The notes: generated from the sequence alone by a model not told the origin. 64,000 nucleotides of DNA from DATFXM01 sp035315885 (GCA_035315885.1 DATFXM010000058.1:81697-145696); one strand, 5' to 3'. Positions 24,284-33,997 are shown, counted from the stretch's first letter. Numbers and translations: made by a program.

Positions 24284-26095
24284 ATGATTAATCGGAAGAT
24301 AAGCCATTCTCTCATTCTTATCCTGACGCTTCTTGGGCAAGCGGTTGCGGTGCGGGCTCAAGAATCTCCCGGCAAGGAGTTCGACGACTACGTTAACAAG
24401 GCGCTGAAGGACTGGGAAGTACCTGGGCTTTCGATTTCAGTCGTCAAAAACGACAAGGTCGTGTTTGCGAAGGGCTACGGCGTGCGAAAGCTGGGCGATC
24501 CCACGCCGGTGGACGAGAACACCATATTCGCCATCGGCTCGTCATCCAAGGCGTTCACCGCGGCGGCGGTCGCGATGCTGGTGGATGAGGGAAAGCTCAA
24601 ATGGGATGATCAGGCAACGAAGTATCTGCCGGGGTTTCAGCTCTACGATCCGTACGCGACCCGCGAGCTGACGGTGCGCGACCTCTTGTGTCATCGAAGC
24701 GGCCTCGAACGGGGTGACTTCCTGTGGTACGCGTCCTCATACAATCGCGATGAGGTTCTACGACGCGTGCGTTATCTGAAGCCGACCTGGAGCTTCCGAT
24801 CGATGTTCGGCTACCAGAACATAATGTTCCTGGCTGCTGGGCAGGTGGTTGCGGGAATCACCGGCCAGAGCTGGGACGACGCGATCCACCAGCGGATATT
24901 CAAGCCGCTAGGGATGAAGGCGAGCAGCACGACCATCCGCGATCTGTCGCAGAGCAACAACGTTGCGACGCCTCACGACAAGATTGACGATAAGGTAGTG
25001 ACAATTCCCTGGAGGAACATCGACAACATCGCCCCGGCCGGTTCGATCAACTCGAACGCCATTGATATGGCGCAGTGGGTGAGGCTTCAGTTGAATGGGG
25101 GCAAGTTCGGCGACGCGCAGCTCATAAGCTCGGGGGCAATGAAGGAAATGCACCAGGGGCAGACGATCATTCGCAACGAGCCGCCGTGGTCGTTGCTTTA
25201 TCCTCAGGCACACTTTCTTGAATACGGCTTTGGCTGGTTTTTGCACGATCACAACGGGCGGAAGGTAGTACAGCACGGCGGCAACATTGACGGTATGAGT
25301 GCTTTGGTGGCGATGATGCCCGAAGAGAAAGTCGGCGTGGTGATACTGACCAACATGAACGGCACTTTGCTTCCCGAAGCGCTGGCGTACAAGATTTTCG
25401 ACTGGTATTCCAAAGCGCCCGATCGCGATTGGAGCGCCGACCTGCGGAAGACTTTCAAGGAGTTTGAAGGCCAGGCGAAGACTGCCCAGAAGAAAACGGA
25501 AGATTCGCGTGTAAAGGGTACGCAGCCCTCGCTGCCTCTTGAAAAGTATGCCGGGCTGTACAAGGACGACATGTACGGCGATGCGCGAATCACGCAGCAG
25601 AATGGGAAGCTGTCGATCCAGACGGCTGCCACGTTTGCGGGAGACCTGGAACACTGGAACTACGATACGTTCCGAATCACTTGGCGAGACAAGAATCTGG
25701 GCAAGACGTTGGTCAACTTCACGCTCGACTCTCAGGGTCAGGTTGAGACCGCCAGGCTTCCTGAACTTCAAATGACATTCAAGCGCTCCGTTGAAGCTGC
25801 GCCGGCAGCGGCGGCAGCCGCGGTGAGTGAGAGCGATCTGAAGAGACTTGTCGGCCGCTACGCGATGGAAGGAGCGCCGATAGAGGTCAGCATAGAGATC
25901 GTAGGAGGCAAGTTGAAAGCGGTTGTGCCGGGTCAGCCGGTTTATACGCTGGTGCCTCTGAGCGCGACGCGTTTTCAGATCGAAGGTGCGCCCGCTGGGT
26001 TCTTCGTCAATTTCGAGATCAGCGATGGCAAGGTGAAACTGGTGAACCTCGAACAGGGCGAGAGGCCAACTTTGAAGCTGCTACCGAAGCAATGA
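24284..26095 (+). CDS. secreted beta-lactamase-fold serine hydrolase, long paralog
   Basis: 603 residues from ATG 24284 with GGAGGG upstream and a signal peptide (SHSLILILTLLGQAVAVRAQ). Catalytic motifs: S-x-x-K in AIGSSSKAFTAAAVA, Y-x-N in FGYQNIMFLAAGQ, and QHGGNIDGMSAL in place of K-T-G. It closely matches the protein at 17804-19318 through the catalytic domain and the first DUF3471-like domain, then has a further beta-rich domain of about 90 residues after an Ala-rich linker (AAPAAAAAAVSES). Likely a periplasmic D-stereospecific peptidase or esterase; substrate unknown. The Oar-like receptor follows after about 200 bases. Confidence 0.88.
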   Translation: MINRKISHSLILILTLLGQAVAVRAQESPGKEFDDYVNKALKDWEVPGLSISVVKNDKVVFAKGYGVRKLGDPTPVDENTIFAIGSSSKAFTAAAVAMLVDEGKLKWDDQATKYLPGFQLYDPYATRELTVRDLLCHRSGLERGDFLWYASSYNRDEVLRRVRYLKPTWSFRSMFGYQNIMFLAAGQVVAGITGQSWDDAIHQRIFKPLGMKASSTTIRDLSQSNNVATPHDKIDDKVVTIPWRNIDNIAPAGSINSNAIDMAQWVRLQLNGGKFGDAQLISSGAMKEMHQGQTIIRNEPPWSLLYPQAHFLEYGFGWFLHDHNGRKVVQHGGNIDGMSALVAMMPEEKVGVVILTNMNGTLLPEALAYKIFDWYSKAPDRDWSADLRKTFKEFEGQAKTAQKKTEDSRVKGTQPSLPLEKYAGLYKDDMYGDARITQQNGKLSIQTAATFAGDLEHWNYDTFRITWRDKNLGKTLVNFTLDSQGQVETARLPELQMTFKRSVEAAPAAAAAAVSESDLKRLVGRYAMEGAPIEVSIEIVGGKLKAVVPGQPVYTLVPLSATRFQIEGAPAGFFVNFEISDGKVKLVNLEQGERPTLKLLPKQ

Positions 26096-26250
26096 TGGTA
26101 TAGAATAACGGGCGTCTTTTATCAGCCCGAGGGTCGTCTTCCTAAAATAAGTTAGTTCTAAGTCCAGCGGCACTGAACTGCAGCCAGGGTGTATCTGTCT
26201 GGCGCCTCGCCCCTCGTCCCACTACAACCTGGGGCGCGGCGCCCGATCAC

Positions 26251-26270
26251 CAGCCGGCGCCCGCCGGCTG
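26251..26270 (+). promoter_or_regulatory. leader hairpin before TonB-dependent receptor gene
   Basis: CAGCCGGC-GCCC-GCCGGCTG is a perfect 8-bp stem followed by TTTGT, located 26 bases before the receptor start. A smaller palindrome (GGGCGC-GG-CGCCC) is just upstream. It could stabilise the leader or act as an attenuator-like structure; no leader peptide is seen. Confidence 0.45.
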
Positions 26271-26296
26271 TTTGTAAAGCTAGCAAGGAGGATGAC

Positions 26297-29200
26297 ATGA
26301 AAACCGCTCGCTTCCTGGTGTTTATTCTCGTCGTGTCCTGTTTGCCTCCTGGGATTTTCGGGCAGACTGCGACCACGGCGCGAATAACTGGTCTCGTGAC
26401 CGACCCCTCCGGAGCTGCAATCCCGGGGGCAACAGTCAAACTAACAAACAAAGAAACTCGCGCGGAACGCACCGCGGTAACCAACGACGGCGGCAACTAC
26501 GCCTTTCCGAGTCTCGAGCCGGGCGACTATGAGATTACGGTCACCGCTCAGGGCTTCAGGAAAAAGGTAATTGAGTCAGTCGCCGCTCAAATCTCGAAGA
26601 GTACAAACGTGGACATTAGTGTTGAAGCCGGCGGCGCTACCGAACAAGTCACCATCAGCGCCGGCGGCGAAGCACAGCTACAGAAGGACGATTCATCCGT
26701 GGGCAACGTGATCGATTCGGATCGGATCACTCGTCTCCCAACCGCAACACGCCAGGCGACGGACCTTCTGAATCTTCAGCCGGGTGTCACCACTGGAGGC
26801 GAGGTCACCGGAGCTCGCGCCGATCAGAACACCTTTAACCTCGATGGCATCGACGTTTCGGACAACGTCATCGGCCTTCCCTACCGCACCGTCATCCCGG
26901 TGACCACCGAATCGCTGGACGAGCTTCGAGTGACCGTTGCAAACCCGAACGCAAGTTTCGGTAGATCAGCCGGCGGGCAGGTCACCCTCGTAACGAAGCG
27001 CGGCACTAATCAGTGGCACGGCTCGTTGTACGAATACCATCAGAACACGGTGCTCAACGCCAACACCTGGGACAACAATCGGATCGGATTGGCCAAGCCC
27101 CCGGTGATCGACAACCGGTTTGGCGGTTCGGTGGGCGGTCCGATCTGGAAGGACAAAGTCTTTTTCTTCCTCAACTATGAGGGCAGGCGATTGCCAGGCA
27201 CTCAGAAGATAACTCGCATCGTGCCCCTGGACAGCTTGAAAGCCGGGATCATGAAGTTTGTCGACGCGTCGGGAAACGTGGTCACAATCAATCCCAAGAC
27301 GTTCGACCCTCGGGGCATCGGTTCAAACCCGGCGATCCTTCGAGCGTTGGCGCTGATGCCCTCGGCAAACGACAACTCAGCAGGCGATGGTCTCAACACC
27401 TCCGGCTTCACCGCGAATTTTCCGGCCAATCTGCAGACGGAGTTCGGGGTCCTGAGGGTTGACTATCAATTCAACCAGAACTGGACGTTCTTCGGAAAAG
27501 CGGCGGGACAAGAAGTAAAGCAAACCGCGGCTTTTCAGGCTGATCTGGTCCATATGAAAGGCGGCGACGTAACCCCGCAGAAGCCGCGCAACCTGGTGTT
27601 CTCAACCACCGGATTGATTAAGTCGAACCTGACGAACGAATTCAGGTATGGCTACATAATGGACAACGAGGTGTTCGACCGGATTTCGCCCACGACCATC
27701 GCGGGGTTCAACGTATCGGTGGACATCGCAGGCGCAAACACGATACTTCCCTTGTTGGACCAGCCGATCGATGTCGACACGCAGCGCGCGCGCCGACAAT
27801 CGATTAGGAGCTCTACAAATCAATTCCTCGACAACGCGACCTGGGTAAAAGGGACGCACACGTTCCAGTTCGGCGCGGATTTCCGCCGGATTTCTACGTT
27901 CCACTTCCGCGACGACAAAGTTGTAGGCTCAGTCAGTACGCCTGTGGCTGAAATTGGAGCGAGCGGTAACGTACAGATCGGCCCCAACGAACGGCCAACG
28001 ATCTGCGACCCCACCGCCAATCCCCCGATAGTGAGTGGTTGTCTGCAGTCCGGGGATGTCGCCCGCTACAACCAGTTGTACGCGGCGATGCTGGGAATCG
28101 TCGACAAGGTGTCATATTTGGCCGTCCGGGATGCGAACCTTCAGCCGTTGCCAGTCGGGACCGGCTTGGTCAACGACACAATCCTGCATCACTGGGAGTT
28201 CTACTTTGCAGATGTGTGGAAGATGAAACCGTCTCTGACGCTTTCATACGGTCTGATGTACCAGTGGCACACTCCCCCGACCGATAGTCAGGGGCGCCAG
28301 TCCCTTGCCTTCTATAAGGACTCTGGGAAGCTGGTAGACCTCCACGACTATCTGCGTCAAAAGAGGGCGGCTGCTGAGCAAGGGGAAATATTCAATCCGG
28401 ATCTTTCCTACGTGCCGATTAAAGAGGCGGGACGGGATGGCGTGTTTGACATAAACCGTCACGACTTCTCGCCGCGGGTATCGGTTGCCTGGTCGCCGTC
28501 TTTCGACAGCGGATTACTCCACAAGGTGTTCGGCGAGCGGAAGACGGTGATCCGCGGCGGATACGCGCTGACTTACGATCGTGCTAACACGGTCGCAACG
28601 GTCATTATTCCGATGCTCGGCGTGGGCTTCGCTCAGACTTTGTCGCGACTGGGCCCAACCAACGGAGCGGGGCAGCCGTTCCGCGCGGGGATCGACGGCG
28701 ATATTCCCTCGGTGCCACCAAACACCGCGGCTACTTCACCGGTGATTCCCGAGAAGCCGTTTGGTGAGCTGTTGTCGTTCCTGGACAACCCGAAGCTTCT
28801 GGATCCGAGAAACCACAACATCGACTTCACGATTCAGCGTGAGCTTCCGTGGCATTTGTTCATGGAAGTGGGATACGTGGGTCGACTCGGTCGCGAGCTG
28901 TATCAGAGCTACGACCTGAACTCGAACCCATACTTCTTTAAGGACAAGAAGTCGGGGCAGACTTTCGCGCAGGCCTTCGACGCTGTGGCCACTGCTTTAC
29001 GACCAGGCGGATCGAACAATCCGGCTGCGCAGCCGTGGTTCGAGAATCAATTGTTTGCAGGTGCAACTGATTTCTTTGCAGCGAATTTTGCCGGGGACTT
29101 TATTTCCGGCAATGTAAACAATCTCTGGAACCTCGGCATCGACCTTCTTCCTTTCTTCGGCCTTCCTGTTGCGATCAAGAACGGACCCTACAACAATCAG

Positions 29201-30061
29201 CAAGTGCTTGACCTGTTCTATCGCGCCAATGGTGGCCGGTCCAACTATCACGCGCTGGTCATCAGCCTTCACAAGCGCCACTCCAATAACATGACGTTCG
29301 ACCTGAACTACACCTTGTCCAGATCGCTGGATCAAGTGGGTGCAGTACAGAACTCGGCAGGTGAGCTGGCCAGCAGCTTCTTCCCGAACGTAGAGTACGG
29401 ACCCTCTTTCTACGACCGGCTTCACGTCTTCAACGCAAACGGAGTCTATGACCTGCCGTTTGGCAAGGGTCAAAGATTCGCAAGTGGCAAGAAGTGGCTG
29501 GACACCGTTATCGGCGGCTGGTACACGGCCGGCATTCTCGAGATAGAAAGCGGGCAGCCGGTTCAAGTCGGGCAGAACTTCTCGGGACAGGCGTTCGGAG
29601 GAACGGTGATCTTCGGTTACGGCACCGGCGCAATCCCCACCGCGCGTGTCGGCACCGGAGACAACAATGGTGTGGCAGGTTCCGGGAACATTGGAACAAA
29701 CACATCAGGCAAGAACCTCTTCGGCAATCCGGAGCAGGCCTATAAGAGCTTCAGACCGATTCTGCTGAGTCAGGATGGGCGCGCCGGACGCGGAGTGCTG
29801 AGGGGCCTCAGCAAGTGGCAGCTCGATATGTCACTCGGCAAGAAGACGAAGATAACCGAACAAGTGAGTTTCACGCTCACGTTCGACTTCTTCAACATCT
29901 TCAATCATCCGAACTTCGCCGATCCCACTCCAAATCTGGAGGACAAGGCGAATTTCGGCGTCATCACCACGCAACTGGTTCCGAACCCGAATGGTTTTCC
30001 TCTGGCGCAGACGTTCTACAGGCCAAGGGCGATCCAAGTCGGCGGCCGGATTCAGTTCTGA
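26297..30061 (+). CDS. Oar-like TonB-dependent outer-membrane receptor with carboxypeptidase-regulatory domain
   Basis: 1254 residues from ATG 26297 (AAGGAGG seven bases before). Signal peptide MKTARFLVFILVVSCLPPG, then a CarboxypepD_reg beta-sandwich (RITGLVTDPSGAAIPGATVKL, SLEPGDYEITVTAQGF), a plug region (DLLNLQPGVTTGGEV, NTFNLDGIDVSDNV) and a long beta-barrel ending in a terminal Phe (QVGGRIQF). This is the giant Oar class abundant in Acidobacteria, thought to import large oligomers or attach to the surface. Following the run of exported hydrolases, it may take up their products. A strong terminator follows. Confidence 0.92.
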   Translation: MKTARFLVFILVVSCLPPGIFGQTATTARITGLVTDPSGAAIPGATVKLTNKETRAERTAVTNDGGNYAFPSLEPGDYEITVTAQGFRKKVIESVAAQISKSTNVDISVEAGGATEQVTISAGGEAQLQKDDSSVGNVIDSDRITRLPTATRQATDLLNLQPGVTTGGEVTGARADQNTFNLDGIDVSDNVIGLPYRTVIPVTTESLDELRVTVANPNASFGRSAGGQVTLVTKRGTNQWHGSLYEYHQNTVLNANTWDNNRIGLAKPPVIDNRFGGSVGGPIWKDKVFFFLNYEGRRLPGTQKITRIVPLDSLKAGIMKFVDASGNVVTINPKTFDPRGIGSNPAILRALALMPSANDNSAGDGLNTSGFTANFPANLQTEFGVLRVDYQFNQNWTFFGKAAGQEVKQTAAFQADLVHMKGGDVTPQKPRNLVFSTTGLIKSNLTNEFRYGYIMDNEVFDRISPTTIAGFNVSVDIAGANTILPLLDQPIDVDTQRARRQSIRSSTNQFLDNATWVKGTHTFQFGADFRRISTFHFRDDKVVGSVSTPVAEIGASGNVQIGPNERPTICDPTANPPIVSGCLQSGDVARYNQLYAAMLGIVDKVSYLAVRDANLQPLPVGTGLVNDTILHHWEFYFADVWKMKPSLTLSYGLMYQWHTPPTDSQGRQSLAFYKDSGKLVDLHDYLRQKRAAAEQGEIFNPDLSYVPIKEAGRDGVFDINRHDFSPRVSVAWSPSFDSGLLHKVFGERKTVIRGGYALTYDRANTVATVIIPMLGVGFAQTLSRLGPTNGAGQPFRAGIDGDIPSVPPNTAATSPVIPEKPFGELLSFLDNPKLLDPRNHNIDFTIQRELPWHLFMEVGYVGRLGRELYQSYDLNSNPYFFKDKKSGQTFAQAFDAVATALRPGGSNNPAAQPWFENQLFAGATDFFAANFAGDFISGNVNNLWNLGIDLLPFFGLPVAIKNGPYNNQQVLDLFYRANGGRSNYHALVISLHKRHSNNMTFDLNYTLSRSLDQVGAVQNSAGELASSFFPNVEYGPSFYDRLHVFNANGVYDLPFGKGQRFASGKKWLDTVIGGWYTAGILEIESGQPVQVGQNFSGQAFGGTVIFGYGTGAIPTARVGTGDNNGVAGSGNIGTNTSGKNLFGNPEQAYKSFRPILLSQDGRAGRGVLRGLSKWQLDMSLGKKTKITEQVSFTLTFDFFNIFNHPNFADPTPNLEDKANFGVITTQLVPNPNGFPLAQTFYRPRAIQVGGRIQF

Positions 30062-30085
30062 TCTGAGAAGCGCTTAACCCCAAAG

Positions 30086-30123
30086 ACGCCAGGGTGTGAA
30101 GTTCAAGACACCCTGGCGTTTTT
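30086..30123 (+). terminator. intrinsic terminator after receptor gene
   Basis: ACGCCAGGGTGT (30086-30097) pairs perfectly with ACACCCTGGCGT (30108-30119) and is followed by a T-run to 30123. It sits 25 bases after the receptor stop and could also work weakly for recO on the other strand. Confidence 0.9.
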
Positions 30124-30164
30124 GCATTATTGAACGGGAACGTCGATTATCAATCTTGAAGCAG

Positions 30165-30908
30165 CTACACGGATTCTAAGTGGGAACGTGATCGGAGATC
30201 GCGCTCGAGGACGTGTCTGATGATCTGGTAGTTGATTTCGCCGATTGAGGCCACCAGCGAAGGCGCAATTCGACTCGCGGCAAACGCAGTAGGGTGAGTC
30301 CTGAAAATCTCGAATAGAATGCGCCGCACGTCGCCATCAGTCCTTATTCCCCTCCCCATCGAACAGGTTCGACAACGCGGCGAGCCCTCGGAACCAATGA
30401 ACGCGGTCTCGTCTTCAGGTATCAGCTCGCTGCAGGCCACACAAATTGAGGGTTCAGGATAGAACCCACTGAGCCTCAGCACCCACGCCTCAAAGTATCT
30501 CAAGATCTGGGCAAGATCGTGACCTTGCTCAATCGCTTCAAGCGACGCTCCGACCAGGCGGTACAACTTCTCGTTAGACTCGTGTTCGGGCGCAAGCTCG
30601 CTCAGCAACTCTGCGAGGTAAGAGAAGGCGCTGGCAGTCTCGACATCGCGAGCGGCGCGATTGAAATGCGAGCGCACTATATCGCAGGTCGAAACGTGAA
30701 TGAGGTCGCGATTTTCTTTCTGGTGATACTTGAGTCTGACTTCGGTGAGCGGCTCGAGCGACGAGCCGAATCTGCTTCGAATTTTCTTGGCGCCGTGGGC
30801 AACGCCTCGCACCTTCCCGGTTTGTCTTGTGAAGAAGACGCAGATCTTGTCGGCCTCGGCAAGCGAGTAGGTGCGGAGAACAAACGCTTCAGTAGTAATG
30901 AGCGACAT
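30165..30908 (-). CDS. recO: DNA repair protein RecO
   Basis: 247 residues from ATG 30908 (MSLITTEAFVLRTYSLAEADK), the usual RecO beginning; a longer frame to 31019 would translate a repeat. OB-fold N-domain (residues 1-80, with YSLAEADKICVFFT and GKVRGVAHGAKK), helical middle, and a zinc module CVACSELIPEDETAF followed by CRTC. RecO anneals single-stranded DNA and helps load RecA in gap repair. The ribosome site is poor (AGGA lies directly against the ATG). Convergent with the receptor gene. Confidence 0.92.
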   Translation of the reverse strand: MSLITTEAFVLRTYSLAEADKICVFFTRQTGKVRGVAHGAKKIRSRFGSSLEPLTEVRLKYHQKENRDLIHVSTCDIVRSHFNRAARDVETASAFSYLAELLSELAPEHESNEKLYRLVGASLEAIEQGHDLAQILRYFEAWVLRLSGFYPEPSICVACSELIPEDETAFIGSEGSPRCRTCSMGRGIRTDGDVRRILFEIFRTHPTAFAASRIAPSLVASIGEINYQIIRHVLERDLRSRSHLESV

Positions 30909-30962
30909 TCCTGATGAACATTTTGTTTGAATTGAAGGAAAGGCGCAATGGGGTGCGGCGAT

Positions 30963-31061
30963 GCGGAGATGAGGGATGAGGAGAAAGGGCGAAAGGGCGA
31001 AGGAGCGACCGGAAAGCATCCGGAGGACCTTCGCCCTTTCTCCTCATCCCCTCATCTCCGC
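30963..31061. repeat. GC-rich octamer arrays forming a near-perfect hairpin
   Basis: The stretch GCGGAGATGAGGGATGAGGA plus GAAAGGGCGAA (30963-30993) is matched by its complement at 31030-31061 with one extra base, enclosing AGGGCGAAGGAGCGACCGG. It lies in the 5' leader region of recO and reaches to within 11 bases of the stop of the next gene (31072). Confidence 0.8.
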
Positions 31062-31071
31062 GTCTATCCGG

Positions 31072-32004
31072 CTACTGGCCGCTCAAGAACTCCTTAAGCA
31101 CATTGCCGAGGGCCGTAAATGCGATGTGCGAACCCCACCTCTTGACAGTGTGTACAGGACCAGTGCGCTCGCTTCTCTCCCAAAAATCTGCGATTCCACT
31201 GGCTGCTGCGCCACCCAGAAGAAACGACGCGTTTATCTGATGGCATCCGCAACGATCTCCCTGGGTCACAAGCACTCGAGTCACCGCATACATCAATTTT
31301 TGCTTTGCCGACGTGTAACCCGAACGATGGTATCGGGGATCCTGCCTCAGAATCGTCGCGAACATTGCCTTCTCAAAGAATCCTGATGTCGCACTGAATG
31401 CGAAGCTCCTTGCAGCTCGAGTCATAGAGTCTGCGAAGTAGTTGCCGACCGTGTCCTCTTTGAAGTCGTCGTCGTCGCCCAGTTCCTTCACGAGCCCCCT
31501 GAAAACCGCACCGACATAGGCACCCGGGGTCAGAAACGAACTGTGAAACCATGAGCCGAATTTCTCACCGGCAGTCATTGGCGCGCTGCTGATCAGCGAT
31601 GGCTTGTGTTGGACCGGCGCTCCTCCGCCCGCGGAAGGCGCACCCGCACCCCACCGGGAGGCCGGTACCGTTGAAAGATCAATTTTCCGGTCCGCCGGCG
31701 ATGCATCGCCGGTAGGTTCCGCCTCCGTCGACGACAGAATCGAACGATCGTAGAGTACGTAGGCTACTTGTAAGGTCTTGCCTTCGGGGACTTCAGCAGC
31801 TCGCGCTTCGGCCACCCGCCGCGGCCTCGTGTCGGATGTCGCAGCGTTGTCTTCTTGTGCCGGTTGTGCCGGACTTCCCGACGTGCGGTCCTGTACCGTG
31901 CCGGAATCGGCCCACACGCGAGCGGAGGCCGGCGCACACGCGACCACCGCGAGAATGAACAGACTAACGCAGAATCTCGCTGCCGATTTGTGTAGTGCGT
32001 TCAA
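31072..32004 (-). CDS. putative exported lipoprotein of unknown function
   Basis: 310 residues, not assigned to a known function. It starts at TTG 32004, supported by GAGGTGG six bases upstream. The N-terminus is a signal sequence with a possible lipobox (LAVVAC, Cys near residue 23). Residues 30-145 are Ala/Pro/Gly-rich and probably disordered. The C-terminal half is ordered: GSWFHSSFLTPGAYVGAVFR, an acidic ELGDDDDFKED, then FATILRQDPRYHRSGY, which recalls a QDPRY motif I associate with conserved acidobacterial hypothetical proteins. It may be an outer-membrane-associated protein. The gap at 32005-32285 contains no other supported feature. Confidence 0.65.
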   Translation of the reverse strand: MNALHKSAARFCVSLFILAVVACAPASARVWADSGTVQDRTSGSPAQPAQEDNAATSDTRPRRVAEARAAEVPEGKTLQVAYVLYDRSILSSTEAEPTGDASPADRKIDLSTVPASRWGAGAPSAGGGAPVQHKPSLISSAPMTAGEKFGSWFHSSFLTPGAYVGAVFRGLVKELGDDDDFKEDTVGNYFADSMTRAARSFAFSATSGFFEKAMFATILRQDPRYHRSGYTSAKQKLMYAVTRVLVTQGDRCGCHQINASFLLGGAAASGIADFWERSERTGPVHTVKRWGSHIAFTALGNVLKEFLSGQ

Positions 32005-32285
32005 GATCGTCCACCTCTTTTTAATTTTTTTTCACGTGTTTCTTCGCCTGCAGTGGCGCACATACTATCACAACCACACCAGAGACATGAATCTCGGAAT
32101 GAGCGAGTTTCTGAGGCAGGGGTTGGCTTTGTCCCCGCTCTGCTCGATCAAGCGACACGAGTTTCACGCAAAGGCCTTTGCAGCTCTTGCGAGATACTCG
32201 ACAGGCTAATCGCTCAAAAGGGGACAACGCCGAAAACTTACGAGGTCGATCTCAAAACCGGCTGATGCTATAGTGTTTGACTGAC

Positions 32286-33140
32286 ATGACTTCAGCAGGA
32301 GCAAAGGAACAAGCTGCAAACCGACTCGAGACCAAAGAGGCACAACTCGTCGAGCTGCTAAAAAGCCTTGGGTCGGTCATAGTAGCTTTTTCCGGAGGCG
32401 TCGATAGCGCCTACCTCGCAGTCACCGCGGCGATTCATCTCGGACCGCGTGCCATCGCGATAACCGGGGACAGTGCCTCTTATCCAACTTTCCAGCGCGA
32501 GCTTGCCAGTCGGATTGTGTCGAAGTTTGCTATCCGGCACGAACTGATCCTGACCGAAGAGTTCGAAGATCCCGACTACATCAGCAACCCGGTGAACAGG
32601 TGCTATTACTGCAAGTCCGAGCTCTATCAGAAGCTGTCGGCCCTGGCCGAGGAGCGCGGTTTTAAGGTCATCTGCGACGGAACGAATGCTGATGACGTCG
32701 GTGACTACCGGCCCGGACGTCAGGCGGCACGCGAGTTTGGAGTTCGCTCGCCTCTCCTCGAATGCGGATTGACCAAAGCAGAGATACGTGAGTTGTCGAG
32801 ACGAGCCGGACTTCCGACCTGGGACGAGCCTGCGTCCGCCTGCCTGTCATCGAGAATTCCCTACGGACAAGTTGTGACTATCGAAAAACTCTCAATGGTG
32901 GATAGAGCTGAATCCGCGCTGAAGGAGCTCGGGTTCCGTCAGGTTCGAGTTCGTCATCACGGCGACGTTGCGAGAATCGAAGTCTCGGAAGCGGAGCTGC
33001 CTCGAGCCCTCACGGTGGAAATGACCGCGAGAATGTCTCGTGCGTTGAAGGCGATCGGGTTTAACTACGTGACGCTGGACCTCGAGGGTTATCGAACAGG
33101 CTCCTTGAACGAAACGCTCAACCGCCGGGACTCGCGCTGA
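32286..33140 (+). CDS. larE: LarE-like ATP-dependent sacrificial sulfur transferase
   Basis: 284 residues from ATG 32286; a TTG at 32277 in frame would add three. PP-loop AFSGGVDSAYLAV near residue 45, Cys pair in NRCYYCKSELYQKL, GTNADDVGDYRPG, and the Cys of PASACLSSRIPYG that in LarE donates its sulfur. LarE builds the nickel-pincer cofactor of lactate racemase and related LarA-type enzymes. Neither larA, larB nor larC is nearby, so the role here could also be another sulfur transfer. Convergent with the crotonase gene; their stop codons touch (33138-33143). Confidence 0.88.
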   Translation: MTSAGAKEQAANRLETKEAQLVELLKSLGSVIVAFSGGVDSAYLAVTAAIHLGPRAIAITGDSASYPTFQRELASRIVSKFAIRHELILTEEFEDPDYISNPVNRCYYCKSELYQKLSALAEERGFKVICDGTNADDVGDYRPGRQAAREFGVRSPLLECGLTKAEIRELSRRAGLPTWDEPASACLSSRIPYGQVVTIEKLSMVDRAESALKELGFRQVRVRHHGDVARIEVSEAELPRALTVEMTARMSRALKAIGFNYVTLDLEGYRTGSLNETLNRRDSR

Positions 33141-33926
33141 TCATTCTTCATTCTCGAAGCTGCCGTGACGTCCAGCTCCGCTTACAAAACGGGCCGCACC
33201 GGATGAGGTCTCCAGTCTTAGAGCCTCAAGCCCATGGTTGAACTCATTTAAGAGAGCCCCGTCAAGACTGACGTCAAACTGCTCGTAGGCCGACATCCGG
33301 TCACCCCGAAGACAGACTTGCGGAAACGCTGCGAGCTCTTGCGCCAACTTCCTGGCCGCATCCAGGGCCGAACCGCGAGCGACGACTCTATTGACTAGAC
33401 CCATCGCAAGCGCCTCCTGCGCGTCGACCGGGCGCCCGGTCAGGATCAGATCCAGAGCACGACTGAGGCCGATAAGTCTGGGAAGCCTGATCGTGCCTCC
33501 ATCAATGAGAGGGATGCCCCATCTCCTGCAGAAGACTCCGAGAATGGCGTCTTCTTCCATCACCCGGAGATCGCACCAGAGTGCCAGCTCAAGCCCTCCC
33601 GCAACTGCATAACCGCCGATTGCAGCGATAACCGGCTTGCTCAGCAACATTCGCGTTGGTCCCATCGGTCCGTCGCCGTCTGCTTCAACCCGATTGTTTT
33701 GACCAGCGGCGATGGACTTCAAATCTGCGCCCGCACAAAAAGTCCCGTTAGCCCCATAGAGAATCGCGACGAGCGATTCGGGGTCGTCGTCGAAATCGCG
33801 AAACGCGTCGGCGAGCCGGCCGGCGGTCTTGCGATCTACTGCGTTTCGAACATTCGGCCGATTCAGTGTTACAACAGTGATCGGCCCGTCCTTCTCAACG
33901 CGCAGTGTTTCATCTTGAGTGGTCAT
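33141..33926 (-). CDS. enoyl-CoA hydratase/isomerase (crotonase) family protein
   Basis: 261 residues from ATG 33926 (MTTQDETLRVEKDG); an upstream in-frame start at 34001 would overlap hflX. Crotonase core: VVTLNRPNVRNAVDRKT, GTFCAGADLKSI (first oxyanion-hole segment), IAAIGGYAVAGGLELALWCD (second), then RWGIPLIDGGTIRLPRLIG. In the usual catalytic Glu positions the reading gives CDLRV and GIPLIDGGT, so the precise reaction is uncertain. Likely a fatty-acid or aromatic CoA-ester enzyme in the cytoplasm. It lies 71 bases after hflX on the same strand and may be cotranscribed. Confidence 0.85.
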   Translation of the reverse strand: MTTQDETLRVEKDGPITVVTLNRPNVRNAVDRKTAGRLADAFRDFDDDPESLVAILYGANGTFCAGADLKSIAAGQNNRVEADGDGPMGPTRMLLSKPVIAAIGGYAVAGGLELALWCDLRVMEEDAILGVFCRRWGIPLIDGGTIRLPRLIGLSRALDLILTGRPVDAQEALAMGLVNRVVARGSALDAARKLAQELAAFPQVCLRGDRMSAYEQFDVSLDGALLNEFNHGLEALRLETSSGAARFVSGAGRHGSFENEE

Positions 33927-33997
33927 GATGTTGTCAAGTTGCTGTGCAGTTGATGCGTGGGGTTTTGTCAGTGATGCTCTGAGCGAGCAAGAATGCA

